From: Massospora cicadina | Taxonomy: Eukaryota; Entomophthoromycota; Entomophthoromycetes; Entomophthorales; Entomophthoraceae | Assembly: GCA_022478985.1 (NCBI GenBank) | Contig: JAKSZP010012141.1 | Span: 1-64,000 of the forward strand | Direction of reading: 5' to 3' | DNA: 64,000 nucleotides | Shown: positions 33,361 through 45,080 of the stretch, in pieces | Position numbering within the stretch: the stretch's first letter is position 1 | Layout: the number at the start of each line of letters is the position of its first letter | Notes under the pieces: model-generated | Database searches by the model: none | Told to the model about the DNA's origin: nothing | What the model saw: the letters and a program-made list of their open reading frames with translations, nothing else | Made by a program: the position numbers and the translations under genes

Positions 33361-34560
33361 ATAATATTGAGGCAGAGAGGTTACACGACCCCTTAATCAC
33401 CCCAAATGACTGGGAGGATGAGGATGATCCTAGACAGAAGATGTTATCCCAAAACTCCTATAATATTAAAATGAAGAACGGGAAGTTGTATAAGCAGGTG
33501 GGACAAAGTGGTTGCCTTACCTTTGGCCCTCAGAACGCGTACCTGCTATCATAGAAGCTCACTCTACCCTAGATCATGGAGGGGTGAAGAAAACTTATGA
33601 GCGGTTTTAAGGATTGATACTATTGGGATGGAATGATGGAAGCTATTGTTGACATCTTGAAATCTTGTCTTACATGTAAGAAGCAATCCGGTTTCAAGAC
33701 TAGATACCAATATCGACCAACTACCCCTCAACAACCATTCCGCACCATCAGTTTAGATATAGTAGGTCCCCACCTCAGACTACTAGTAGAAATTTTTTTA
33801 TCTTAGCAGCTATTGACCTTTTCACCAAGTGGGTGGAAGCCGTAGCTCTTCCTGACCAAACAGTCAAGGCCACCGCCACCTTTTTACATCAACACATTTT
33901 TACATGTCATGGCTTCCCCCAGTACTACTCTGCGATAATGGTAAAAACTTCACCTCTATAGTAGTCAAAATCCTGGCCACATCTATGGGAGCACAACAAC
34001 TCTTCTCAGCTCCTTACAACCCCTCCACGAATGGGACCATGGAAAGAGCAAATGGAACCTTGTTTTTTATTCTTTGGAAAATTGCCTCCACTGATCCTCT
34101 TCAGTGGGATCAATATCTACCCAGTGTCTTATGACTTTACCAGATTAGTTATCACTGGGTTTTGAAAATGTCCCCTTTCTATGTCTTGTATGGGCGTGAA
34201 CCAGGAATACCTGCTCTCTTAGTTAAAGATTCATTCTTCTCTAGAATTGAAGAGCCTGGAAAAGTTATGAGAAGATTGGCTCAACGCATCACCTAACTCC
34301 AATCTGAAGCTATGACCAATCTAGCAAAAACGGTGACTAAAGAAGGGCAGACTGCTAATGAGCTCTGAACCCCCTTACCCACCTTCCAAGTATCTGGCGT
34401 GATATTATACTACCATAACTGTATTACCCCTAAAAACTATAAGCTTGGATCAATCTGGGAGGGTCCCTTAATCATTACCTACAAAGGAGGCAATGAGTAC
34501 TCTATAAAGTCTTTAGCTACATGATTTACCATCAACTGAGTACATGGTCGTTTCCTCCGA
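33361..34560 (+). pseudogene. D integrase
   Basis: H2C2 domain from about 33550 with HSTLDHGGVKKTYERF and SCLTCKKQ (HHCC intact). The core starts TISLDIVGPH (first Asp). At 33904-34134 it reads VLLCDNGKNFTSIVVKILAT and YNPSTNGTMERANGTLF (second Asp and Glu intact). The C-terminal part at about 34440-34520 (GSIWEGPLIITYKGGNEYS) matches G. The frame is broken at several points. Confidence 0.9.
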
Positions 34561-34584
34561 CCTTATTCTCCCCCCAACATTCTT

Positions 34585-34595
34585 GAGGGGTGTGA
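34585..34595 (+). other. Polypurine tract of D
   Basis: GAGGGGTGTGA lies directly before the 3' LTR start TGTCAG. It is short and carries two T substitutions. Confidence 0.65.
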
Positions 34596-35350
34596 TGTCA
34601 GATATTTGCTCTCTCAGCTGCAGAGGAAGAATGTCTTGGGTTAAAATTAGCCTAGACGGGGAAATGTTAGCCATTTATGAGTTTGCAATGAGCCAAAAAG
34701 AAATTCAAATATTGTCAATAATGAGATCAAGGATATCAGCCAAAAGACACTGGCCAATATTTGGTGGAACCACAAAATTAGGGTAACACCATTTTGAACT
34801 CTTCACGGGCACTAAAAGTAAAATTGAATGGTCAAATTACTCTGACCGCACAAAGGACTTTGGAGTGACCAGCAGAAGGTACTCCCTCAACCATAATCAA
34901 GTCCCTCAAAGCACCTACGCGGGGACCTCACCCTTTTATAGGTGTGGCAGAGGTCCCTCAAGGTGAAAGTATATTATCTAGTGGTGATTGGTTGAAGTAC
35001 ATCAAAAACTTATTGCATGGATACATTCTGCCCCAAAACCCCATCCCAACTATCATTCCGCCAAAAAGAGTAACTCAAATTCCCACAATCTGATAGGAGA
35101 GTATACCATATTTCTAATTTGGAATGCATCAAAGCTATTCCAAAACTATTATAGAATTCCCTTTGACACTCAAAGCAGTTTAAATACTGATTGATCAAAT
35201 ATTTAGGGATCACTTTTCTATTTACCCTGGCTTCTCTAAAAAATCATAAAATCCAAATTTTATAGTAGCGTTTTTATTTATTTTATTAAAAACCTTTGTG
35301 GGATCCAGTGGCAGAAGCATTAGCGAGCACAAGAAAGCAGGATTCCTATA
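34596..35350 (+). repeat. 3' LTR of element D
   Basis: Aligns end to end with 29038-29793 and is followed by ATAAG (35351-35355), the second copy of the target duplication. Confidence 0.93.
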
Positions 35351-35355
35351 ATAAG

Positions 35356-36196
35356 GTTCTGAGTACTAACTGAGCCTCTGAGGCTTGGTGGCTTTAAAGT
35401 CCATCAAGTCATTTTGAAAAAGTTCTATATGGGACTCAAAGAGCTTAATCTTTTCTCCTTGTTAAGATGTCTAGTAGAAGAATGGGCTGCCATTTCGCCA
35501 TGGGCTTCGTCATCTTATTCAATGCTTTTGGGATAAAAGTTTCAAGTAGTCTCCTGTACTTTTATTAGACTCCAAAATGTTATTTCTGATTAGTTCCATA
35601 GCTTTCTCTACATACTAATAGCTCCATAATTGATGGTCTCAATTTGGTTATGAAGTTGAATGATATGGAAATAATTTGCTTTGATTTGTTAGCATGTTTC
35701 CCCTATAATTTGTGACGCTAAATTATATACCTGTTCATAGGATATTCTCAAAGTTACTTGGATATCACTGTGCTGATGAAGCTTTTTGTTACAGACTCCT
35801 AATAGGTGTAAAGTATGTTAGAAAGCTGTGTGTACAAATTGCATGATGTATTGGGATAGATTTGTACTTGAACCATATTTTTATAGAACAGTAAATTATT
35901 ATAAACTAATAATAGCCCTGTCCATGGCGGATGCCCTTTAAAGGCTGGATCTTTATCCTGGGTCTATGAAACTCAACTTAAGTCTCTGACCACTTCATTG
36001 GAAACAAAGGTTAGACGTTGAGATTATGGGATCTCTATTGGATTTACTTTGTAATCTTCAAATGTGACCAAGGATGGACTTCCCATTTGGCCATCATCCT
36101 CACCATTTATGTTGTGCACCCAGTGGGTTAAACAAACATAGAAATGTCTTACATGGTTTGATCAATTAGATGGAGGTATTTCTAAGCAATGGCTGT
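35356..36196 (-). pseudogene. G gag N-terminal part and leader
   Basis: This lies between D and the G primer-binding site, where the start of gag must be. Translation on the minus strand is heavily disrupted, and I recognise no motif with confidence. The assignment rests on position. Confidence 0.5.
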
Positions 36197-36215
36197 GCCC
36201 CTATAGTGAATACCA
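36197..36215 (-). promoter_or_regulatory. Primer-binding site of G
   Basis: Element strand TGGTATTCACTATAGGGGC, a decayed copy of the shared TGGTGCTCACTACAGGGGT site, three bases from the LTR end CCCTACA. Confidence 0.75.
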
Positions 36216-36218
36216 CCT

Positions 36219-37006
36219 TGTAGGGCTTTTGGTTTGAGAGGCATAGTGTTTATTTTCCCTCAAAGGCTGATATTAAACACTTGCTTTAAGTCTAGAATTT
36301 TAAAAGTAACTTATTTTTTTAGTACTAGATGGTAAAAGTAACTTATTTATTTTAAGGGTGTACAAGTCTTTCTTAGATCTAACAATTAGATTATCCATCC
36401 TATATAAGAGGCAAAGGGACTTATTGAAGTAATTTTTAAAAAATGGAGATTTAGAATAAAACACAAAACTTTATCACTAAAGAATTTTGGGAGGTTTATA
36501 TGTTGCTAGAAACAATATAATCCCCATATGGTAGATATAGAATATAATTAGGGAGGCTATATGGATGGGAGGCTTTTTATTGGTGGTCCATCCAAAAGAA
36601 TGAATGCCTTTGTAGCATAATTTCATGGGCAGGGAATGTACTTTAAATGCTGCATTTGGATAAGACTTGGTATCGACTAAGCTGTTCTTTAAAAAATCCA
36701 GATTTGGACCCTTTTGAGAGATGACTTCGCTTACTACCCTCACAAACTATTTGATGGAGAAGTCAACTCATGTTCTGATGATCCAATACCTTGGATAATC
36801 AGGATTCCATCCCTGGAGTACTGGGTTTAAGTAGATCTGGAGGAAATCTCTTAGTATGGAGTTGAGCCTTAATAATTTTTGATTTATCTTTATAGTTTAT
36901 TGATGTATTTTCTTTAATTTATTCTGATGTTCAAGGCATTAATTATCTCAAAGGTATCACTCAATTTGAGTTTTTCTTAGTATGTCCATTATTATGTTAT
37001 CTGGCA
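36219..37006 (-). repeat. 5' LTR of element G, carrying micro-insertion 3
   Basis: Pairs with 3325-4073. Followed by ACGTC, the right target duplication, then by E integrase sequence. Confidence 0.82.
36317..36332 (-). mobile_element. Micro-retroposon copy 3 (16 bp, truncated)
   Basis: Insert CCATCTAGTACTAAAA on the element strand between two copies of TAAAAGTAACTTATTT (36301-36316 and 36333-36348). The partner LTR of G near 3410-3430 has an uninterrupted AAGTACTTTATTTAAATTTA. Confidence 0.9.
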
Positions 37007-37011
37007 ACGTC

Positions 37012-37935
37012 AATGGATATGTTGTGGAATGGGGCTGTTGGCGAGATCATATGGAACTTAAAGCAATTCTATGAGGGTCTGAAGATCGTGCAGTGTACAT
37101 GGAGTTCTAAGGCTTGGTATACTTTATCTGAAATTAACTACAGATATAACCAGTCTCTTAGGTATGTCAACGACTTCTAAAATTGTCCATGGACAACATG
37201 TTTGTGAGCTTCAACCACAAGTTACATTCAATCAATAGGTCAGATGTATGGGACTATTTGTCCTTGATATTCTGTGAGGGTTTCCCTCTGAAATGCTGGG
37301 TATCTTTAGAACATCTTATTAAGATAGTCTTGCTTTGTCAATTTCATCCTACCATTTCTCCTTTGAGGTCCAATCAGGTCAAAAGCCAATAACTTTCATA
37401 TGCTTGGAGGTAAAAAACAGGAAATAAGGATAGTCCGCTGATGTTTAGATCATTAGTGCCTGCTTTGTGTATGATCTCAAAATAACACTTTCAGAAATTT
37501 TACTGTCCATCAGGAAAAGCATACATCTGGATCCTTCATGTGCAGCCAGCGGAACAACGCGTGATCCATTATGATTCTTAAGTGTACACCATATAAGTTG
37601 GGTTAAAAGTGCTTCTCTGCTCTTATCACAGCCAAGCACTCTTACATCTCAGCGTAGTTCTTTTCAGCTCTAATAAAGACCTTGGAGTGATACTCAATGT
37701 GGTAATCTATCCCTTTTTTATTCATTTTTGTGAGTATCGCTCCAAGCCCAATATCACAAGCATCTCTATATAGTAAAACAGTATGTTGGAGTCTGAGTAG
37801 GCTAGGATTAGTGCATCTACTAATATAGCTATAAACTCTTTGAAGGCCTGTCTTGCTACAGATCTCATTAAAACTTGGTCTCATTGGTGTAAGAATTTTA
37901 ACCAGAATGATTTCCTCACATAAAATCTGATTTAG
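37012..37935 (-). pseudogene. E RNase H and integrase N-terminal part
   Basis: Minus strand. RNase H at 37884-37642: LLYRDACDIGLGAILTKMNK and the following block IDYHIEYHSKVFIRAEKNYA, where TDAS reads RDAC. Then 37639-37445, poorly conserved. Near 37210-37190 the H2C2 start VVEAHKHVVHGQF is visible. The integrase then runs into G at 37012 and continues at 3324. The right end abuts fragment J. Confidence 0.82.
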
Positions 37936-39085
37936 GGGTGTTGATTAATTAGGTATGATTGCCAATTAGTCTCCTAGTTCAATATTATTAGCGATATAGT
38001 TACTGACTTGTGCTCCCCATTTGGGTGTGTTGATCCATCTAGAAGTGTTAGGATAACCCTTAATAGATTTAACGTTATATCTAAATTGACAACAGCAACA
38101 GAAGTCAAAGATGTCAATAAAATATTTATTCTAGATTATGGAAGATCCTAATTTGTTGTTAAGATTTAGGTCACTGTCAACTAACGCCAAAGATGATTTA
38201 ATTACTTGAGATAATTGAAATTAATGGTGAATTAAGCTTAGGATAATCAGATTGCCAGCTTTGAATGCTGAGGGTTCTGGTAAGGGCAAACAATGATGAT
38301 TCCGCCACCTAGAATAATGAATACAGCAATTGACGCTAAGGATTTTCGCTTAATATTAATAAGAATCATAACTTATATAAGATTAACTGGCGACTGATGG
38401 CGAGTATAAATTGAATTAATATTTGGCGTTTAATTGGGAAGAATTTTATGGGAATGGTTGCCATCAGAATGCTGAGGATTGGGTTGATTTTCTGGCGATA
38501 AATACCACTGATTGCTGATAGGCGGGCATTAGATAAAAAATGAAGTCTCTAAACATAGATTTTAAATTCCCTCATATAAAAATCTCTCTTTCGCCCATCT
38601 TTTTATTGTTGAAGTAGTTAAGAGACTTGGTGGTAAAAGATGAGACAGGAGATCCCCCAAGGTGAGGGGCTGATTTAATGAATCTAGGGGTGATCAGCGC
38701 TACCAACCCCAACACCTGGGCTACAGGAAGCCCCACAAGAACTTGTCCAACTGGCCACTAACAACGAGGGACAGATGGGGATTAACCCTGAGGAGAATTA
38801 TATGACAGAGCTGAGAATTACCAGAGAGGTGTAGGGCTAGCTGTGTGCCTCCCAAAGGTTTAATTGCGCAAAGTGAAGTTGTTGGTCCTCTATGTTGGTG
38901 GGTTGCCTGTGAACCTTAGTTAAAGGTAGCTTATGAAGGCGAAAAAGAAAGGGCCAGCATTCCAAATACTGTTTTGGACTAGCACATTAACAGATTTCCT
39001 GATGTAGAGGATCTAAAATTTGCAACACTTGGCTTTCAGATAGGTGAACGGCACAGCGAAGTCCACAAAATGGGGGATATATCAC
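37936..39085 (+). mobile_element. Fragment J: LTR-like block with gag-like tail inside E
   Basis: About 1.15 kb lies between E RNase H and E RT, which are normally contiguous, so it is inserted. Its first ~0.7 kb is AT-rich and LTR-like (starts TGTTGATTAATTAGG). From about 38640 the plus strand shows gag-like fragments (LQEAPQELVQLATNNEGQMG near 38710-38770 and FATLGFQIGERHSEVHKMGD near 39018-39077). No second LTR, primer site or target duplication could be defined. Probably a truncated LTR element. Confidence 0.5.
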
Positions 39086-39089
39086 CATA

Positions 39090-39635
39090 GTATCCCTCCA
39101 CCATAAGAAATATTTAAATGTTGTGCATGCTTTGAGGCTGTTCCATGGCCACTATGGCTTTGATATTATTCCTGAGTCTCAATTCCTTTTAGCTTATCTC
39201 ATGTCCTATGAACTCCATATGTCTCTTCATAAGGGTAAACTTGCTATTTTTAACATCATTTTATACTCTCATAGTTGGGTAACCACATCTCATAATTGTT
39301 GGAGGTGCTCTTAGAAAGCGCGACTGAACATGGTAATATCATCCAGATAAATGAGTAAACCTGATAACTTAAGATAAACAAAGACTCTACCCATTGCTCT
39401 ATGCAAAGGTTTCAGGGGCGTTGCACAGCCCCTTGGCATCCATATAGGCTCAAATGATCCCTAGCTGCTGATTAGGGCGCACTTCACTTGAACTTTAGGT
39501 GAGATCTATATTATAGTAGCCACTTGCCAGATCCATTTAAGAAGAGTGCTTTAATCCTCCCTTGCTATTTAGGGCATAATCTAATCAAGGGAGCAGGTAA
39601 AAATAATTCTTAAAATTTTTTTCATTTAAGTGGCT
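39090..39635 (-). pseudogene. E reverse transcriptase, palm and thumb
   Basis: Minus strand: VQVKCALISS, IWMPRGCATPLKPLHRAMG (a frame-shifted form of the MPQGLCNAP..FQR motif) and LLIYLDDITMFSRAF around 39360-39315, where the YLDD box is intact although the gene is broken. The N-terminal RT segment lies beyond element F, at 48290 and upward. Confidence 0.85.
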
Positions 39636-40954
39636 GTTAGGATTTTGCTCACCTTTCCAGCTTCCTAGGGTATCTGCTGATTCATTAGGGATTAGTCCTA
39701 CTAGCTAATAAATTAGATATTGGTTGACCTTAATTTTGGGTTAATAATGTCCAGGGATTCTTAAGTAATTCGTTGGTTTTGGATTCATCAGTATCAATCT
39801 AGGTGAATGCTTAAGATCTCATTATGCAGAGTTACCAACAAAATTGGGGCATCTGATAGTGATCATTGATTAGATATCAGATGTATCAATTGGGATCTGT
39901 CATATTTCACCACCAACCAATTGGGAATTTAATTAGCAGTTGTGAGGTGAGTGATGCCGCCTGCAACTAATGAATCAATCATTTGGTTCACGATCTGCAA
40001 TAATGGGTAAAGAGTCCCATTACCTAAGCAGGTCGCTAGCCAAATGTGGTTTATTTGCTGTGCTCAAGCGGGAAACGTTTGGGGCACGTTTTCTGAGTCT
40101 TTCCATTTCAGGTCTCAAAGATGTCCAACGGAGGAATCCCTAACCCAATGGAGAAGACCAATGTCAGTGGAGTCATTGTAGGGAAGTTAAATGGCAATAA
40201 CTGTCATACTCAGCTGAGGCGCCAACTGAAGAGTTGGGCGCCAAATTTACTCTATAAATTCCCTAACATTTCATATTAATAAAGTAGATTCTTCATATTG
40301 AGAAATAAGTACTATCTATCTTCAGTTAATTATTGCTGTAGAGCAATAATTGTGGGCCCCTTTTAAGTTCATAAAGAGTTAGGATCAGATATCCTTAGAA
40401 GAGAAGCAGACCTTAGATGTGGATCTCCGCAGACTCAGTGTGATTTGGAAGTCTGAGAAAATCTGAATCTGAGGTTGGACTAAGCTCATCTGGGATAAAG
40501 GTTCTTCATATTGTAGAATAAGTCCTATTCATCTTTAGTTAATTATTGTTGTAGTGCAATAATTGTGGACTCTTTTGTATGTATAAAGAATAAGAATTGA
40601 ATATCATTATAAGAGAAGCAGACCTTAGATGTAAATCTCCGCAAACTCAGCGTGACAAGAAGAAAGGCCAGGAATCTCTGAATCTGAGTGTGTTTTAAGT
40701 TCATCCAGTATAGGGAAGAAGTCCCTATAGTTTACATAATTAGTATTTCGTGGACCATTACAGGTCTAGCTTTGGACCATATCAGGTTTATCTATTAAAC
40801 TATGGATAATAGTCGTCGTAATATTATCAAACATATATCAATTACTATCAATCAACCTTAATCATGCACATATCAAACCTGTTCAGTTGACTTCTGGGGA
40901 CTATCAGTCAAGCCAGTTCTTAGCATTTGAGGCCAATAGTCCCAGATTTTAACA
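39636..40954 (+). repeat. 5' LTR of element F (1319 bp) with internal tandem duplication
   Basis: Ends ATTTTAACA. Longer than its partner by 209 bp because a segment of about 212 bp occurs twice in tandem (40290-40501 and 40502-40713), each starting TTCTTCATATTG and containing AATAATTGTGG and AGAAGCAGACCTTAGATGT. The 3' LTR has the segment once. Confidence 0.92.
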
Positions 40955-40956
40955 TT

Positions 40957-40975
40957 TGGTGCCACTACAGGGGTA
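40957..40975 (+). promoter_or_regulatory. Primer-binding site of F
   Basis: TGGTGCCACTACAGGGGTA, two bases after the LTR. It resembles the shared site with one base missing (TGGTGC-CACTACAGGGGT), suggesting the same or a related tRNA primer. Confidence 0.8.
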
Positions 40976-41239
40976 GTTGATTAAGTTAAGCCATTATATG
41001 ATGTCCTATAAGAATCGAGAAAGTTATGGATGTAATTGGAAACTTTCAATAAGAACTCACTAAATTCAGACAAACATAGAGTACCCGCTGCCTTGGAGGA
41101 GAGAATCACTAATATCAAGGAAGGAGTATAAAAGCTTCTAATTTTGGAAAAAAGCTACTTGGAAAAGTAACATCATTGAAATATAAGAAGGATATTTGGT
41201 CCAAGAAGTTTTATTTTTGAAGACAGAACATGAAGTGGA

Positions 41240-42260
41240 TCGCGCTCAGTTAAATTCACTCAGCTCAGATAAGGAACGTCTAGTGAAGCAAGTAGAAGAA
41301 CTGAAGACTTAGAGATGTGAATGCAAACCCTATGCAGTGACCAACGCTGAAGAAAAAAGCCCCAAGAACTCCAGTTGGGAAGTTGAAAATTCCTAAAAAT
41401 ATGCTGACTGCATTCACTGCTATTCTGGAGATTACCCCCTAAGGTTACTCCTCAAGTCAGTCAGGTAGCTGAGCCAAGAGTAGCGGCTAGAGAAACTTTG
41501 GAGGAATTCAAAGTCATGCCAAAATTACCCTCTTCTTATTGGGATAACGCTCCTGCATTCTTCTAACTGTTTGACATGACTATGTTTGGGTATGGTAATA
41601 GACAAAAACCTTTGACAGTCATGAACTGTTTGGATACAGACTTTCAAATCTTGGTGTTACCTCATCTAGAGGGAGAAAGCTGGTCTCATTTGGAGGCCAA
41701 TGCTACAATAATGAAGGAGTTTGGAAGCCCACATTCATTTCAAAATGCAAACAAGAATCTTTGGGTATCCAGTTACAGAAAGATGAGATCTTAGCAAATT
41801 ATGACGACTAATTCCACCAAAAATCACAGCATTTTGGTCAGAGCATTAATATTGTACAATTTTGATGCGCGGATTGCATTACAAGAGGTCATTTGAACTT
41901 TATGCAATTTACATTAAATGATGTCTTTCATGTTAGCAACTGAAATAACCACCTTTACAAATGATGGATCACTTGAAGATGCTAGGGCCACGTTTGAGGC
42001 CCCTAATCAAAGCTTCAAGCTGAGTCTGGTCTAAAAATTGAATCCTACCAAAGTGACTGAAACTCCTAAAGAAAAAACAATCAAACAGTGCTGGGAAACA
42101 AACTTGAGGAGTTCAAATGGACATACAAGAGTAACAAGCGCTATCAACAGTGCGGAGGGAAGGGCCACTTTTCTGCCCAGTGCTTTAGCAAGAAGCCTAA
42201 GGAGCAAATCAACGTAGTCCAGGAAAAGGAGGACAAACCCGCACAGGAGCTGGGAAAATG
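41240..42260 (+). pseudogene. F gag with CCHC knuckle
   Basis: The N-terminal charged segment (about 41240-41400) is followed by the capsid (41576-41794, MTMFGYGNRQKPLTVMNCLD; LPHLEGESWSHLEAN), which matches C gag. At 42088-42273 the knuckle reads YQQCGGKGHFSAQC, i.e. the first Cys of CCHC is replaced by Tyr. A Lys/Glu-rich tail follows. Frames change several times. Confidence 0.82.
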
Positions 42261-43460
42261 GCCCGCAGCTTAGATGGGGAACAGTCTATAGCTTTGGTTA
42301 AAATTGTTCCTCCTGGTATCTTAAAAGAGGACATTGGCATTAGTGATATGTTAGTTGACAACAACGTACAGGACCTGCTTTACAAAGTGGTCAACTTAGA
42401 CGTCAATGCGGTAACCAGAGCCAGATTGAAGGGGATCAATACCAAAATAATCAAGGAAGTTGCATGCCCATATGCGCGTCTGCTAGCGGACAAAAATTCA
42501 ATTCACTGATAATTTGGATGATCTGGACAGGAGTATCAATCTAATGGTCGACCAAGAGCAACTCACTGATCTGACAAAAAGACAGCAGGAGGAGGTGCTT
42601 GAAATATTTAAGAAGTATTGGGAAATATTTTCCCAGGACGATCACAATTTGGGATGTGCAAAGGACGTCATCCATAAATTTGACACTGGGGAAAATTTAC
42701 CAATAAGAATGAGACCAATCCGACGGTTTAAGGCCGCTGAAGTGGTAGTGGAAGAAGAAATCAGTAAACTAGTAGAGAAAGGGCTCTTATTTCCATCATC
42801 AAGTCTTGGGTTATCCATATCCTGGTTTGTAAAGAAGAAGGATGGCTTTAATCGGGTAGTGATTGACTATCAGAGGTTGAACATACAACAAAGAAGGATT
42901 CATATTCAATACACAAATTGACAATGTATTAATAAATTGAGAGAAGCGAAGTATTTCTCCACAATCAATCTAACATTGCCTATTGACAAATTGATTTGAT
43001 AATGGAAGACCAGGAGAAATGTGCAATCATCACCGGCAAGGGCTATACCAACCAACTTGGATGACCCAAGGTCTTTGTAATGCGCTTGCAACATTTCAGA
43101 GGGCCATAGGCGCCATGTTGAATATGTTGAAGTTGTCATGCATCCTGGTGTACTTGATTGATGTAAATGTGTTCAATAGGGCCTTTAATGACCATTTGCA
43201 TCACTTAGAAGAGGTCTTTAAGAGACTGTCTGCGGCTAATCTGAAAATTAAGCTGAAGAAGTTCCACTTTTTCAAGAAAGAGTTGGAATATCTGGGTTCA
43301 TCATCAACCCCAGTGGACTGCAGCTGCAAACCCAGAAAATTGAGGCCATAGAGCAAATGGTCATCCTGAGAAGTGTCTAAGATATCTAAGTGTTCCTTGT
43401 AATGGTCATATGTCACTAAGATTTATATGGAATTTCAAGATTCTCTGAACCCCTTTTTCA
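42261..43460 (+). pseudogene. F reverse transcriptase
   Basis: A good open stretch 42514-42921 carries the pre-RT segment (EIFKKYWEIFSQDDHNLGCA) and fingers (WFVKKKDGFNRVVIDYQRLN). The palm continues after a frameshift at 43019-43351 with WMTQGLCNALATFQRAIGA and CILVYLIDVNVFNRAFNDHL: YLDD reads YLID, so the first catalytic Asp of the box is lost. The thumb ends near 43360. The short open stretch 42258-42509 before it shows no protease motif. Confidence 0.88.
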
Positions 43461-43960
43461 TTGGTTGAAGGATCCAAAGAAAGGATTCGTTTGGAATGAA
43501 GAGGCCCAGAGCCTTTACAATGAGTTACACCAGTATCTAATAGGTTCTTCAATATTAATATATCCAAATTTCAATCAAGAGTTTATAGTACAGACTGATG
43601 CTTTGTTAATGGAAATTAGCACTGTGCTGATTCAAGTTGAATTACTCAGGGATGAGCATCCATTAGCTTATGTGAGCCAGACGTTATCAGAAGCAGAACG
43701 GAATTACACTTTTACTGAGCGTGAGTGACTTGTGGTGATTTAAGCCTGTAGGCAGTTTTGGTGCATATTCATGGTATGCACTTCAAAGTGGTGACGGACC
43801 ACTCCTCCATTTGTTGGCTGCATAACCTAAGAAAACTGAAAAATGTCTGGATCAATGGGCATTGAAGCTACAAGCTTATGGCTTTGTGATAGTTTACCGA
43901 GAGAAAGCTTCTCATCAAAATGTGAACAGCTTATCAAGATTACCAATGGTCCAAGTGGTA
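43461..43960 (+). pseudogene. F RNase H
   Basis: 43465-43728: HQYLIGSSILIYPNFNQEFI followed by VQTDALLMEISTVLIQ and SQTLSEAERNYTFTERE, the standard N-terminal half with TD kept. The last part runs into 43862-43960 with LQAYGFVIVYREKASHQNVN and SLSRLP. Confidence 0.85.
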
Positions 43961-45080
43961 TACCAACAGGCTGATGAGCTGTTTCAGAGATTGGTCAATG
44001 GAGAAATTTGGAACAAGTCCTTAGAGATCCAAGGTGCGCTTTGGAAAGTGATGGATAACATTAAGACCAAGTATGGACAAGTCTTTAAGGCAATCAACGG
44101 AAAACAACTACTATTACCAAGATTGTCAGAACAATTGGCAATTGTTCAGGCCACATATAAGGCTGTCAGGCATGGAGGCGCGAGGAAGACGACTGACCAC
44201 ATTTGCAACTACTATTACTGGGAATCTATCAACTATGACGTGACAATTATCTGGATTTCTGCATGGAGTGCCAGTTGCACAAACCACAAAAGAACACAAA
44301 TGGATATTGACTGGTCCGCCCTGAATTTAAATGGCATACAGTGTCCATCAATGTGATGGGACCACTGACTATGTGCACAGGGGAGTCAAAGTATATAATA
44401 GTTGTGATTAATAACTGGCCAGATGGGTTAAGATGAAGGCCCTTGTGAAAGTGTACGCCATAAGTACTACACAGTTTATCCTGTATCAACTTGTATACCA
44501 CCATGGATGCCCTCAAGTCTTGTTAAGTGACAATGGAACGAATTTCACATCCCACATGATCCTGAGGTTGAGAAAAATAATGGGGATTCAAGGAGCTGTG
44601 TCAGTACCCTACCAGCCAAAGATGAATGGACTGGTAGAATGAGTAAATGGAACGATGGCCATGACGCTGAGGAAGCTAGTCGCTAGGAGAACATCTGCAT
44701 GAGGAACATACCTCGGTTTTGTGACGTTCACATATGTCATCAGTCATCATATGGCAATGGGAAAAACGCCATTTGAGTTGTTATATGGAAGAAAGGCCAT
44801 TTTACCACTGAACTTATATTTGGTGGTCAAACCAAAATTGGGATGAGTGTTGAGCAGTACTTGCTCTGACTTTCAAATATTCTGATCAAAATGCAGTCAC
44901 AAGCATTTGATATGACCTTTAAGAAAAAGATCAAGGTCAAAACAACTGATGATAAGAACCAATAGGCAATATAAAATACCATGTAGGCTATAAATTAGAT
45001 TATTGTGACACGCATGGCTTTAAAATAAAACAAGTTAGATGCGCTGTGGTCATGTCCGTTTAAATTATTGCCAAGATGGC
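43961..45080 (+). pseudogene. F integrase
   Basis: The connection and H2C2 part in 43862-44356 has ATYKAVRHGGARKTTDHICN and YYYWESINYDVTI; the CxxC pair is degraded (SASCTNHK). The core in 44433-44642 has HHGCPQVLLSDNGTNFTSHM and VPYQPKMNGLVE, followed by a stop and VNGTMAMTLRKL. The C-terminal region has MGKTPFELLYGRKAILPL near 44757-44812. Confidence 0.88.

Larger units (their letters stand above)
29038..35350 (+). mobile_element. Element D: Ty3/gypsy-type LTR retrotransposon, complete order
   Basis: A 6.3 kb plus-strand element with LTRs 29038-29793 and 34596-35350, primer-binding site, gag, protease, RT, RNase H, integrase, polypurine tract and an exact 5-bp target duplication. It sits between gag and protease of element G. 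Of the pol genes in the window this is the most readable, with an intact DTGSP protease site and intact YLDD. Stops and frameshifts still prevent a continuous polyprotein. Confidence 0.95.
3325..37006 (-). mobile_element. Element G: Ty3/gypsy-type LTR retrotransposon inserted in E integrase
   Basis: The LTR pair 3325-4073 and 36219-37006 aligns end to end. The flanks are ATGTC (3320-3324) and ACGTC (37007-37011), a target duplication with one mismatch. A primer-binding site (minus strand, TGGTATTCACTATAGGGGC) lies at 36197-36215, three bases from the 5' LTR. The internal region reads gag, protease, RT, RNase H, integrase on the minus strand. It is interrupted by D between gag and protease and by A inside RT. 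Every gene is multiply broken. Confidence 0.85.

Noticed and set aside
35351..35375. Sequence after the D 3' LTR resembles the D primer-binding site, suggesting a second tandem internal region
   Set aside because: The exact ATAAG target duplication immediately follows the LTR, and no D gag sequence continues. The resemblance is probably chance.
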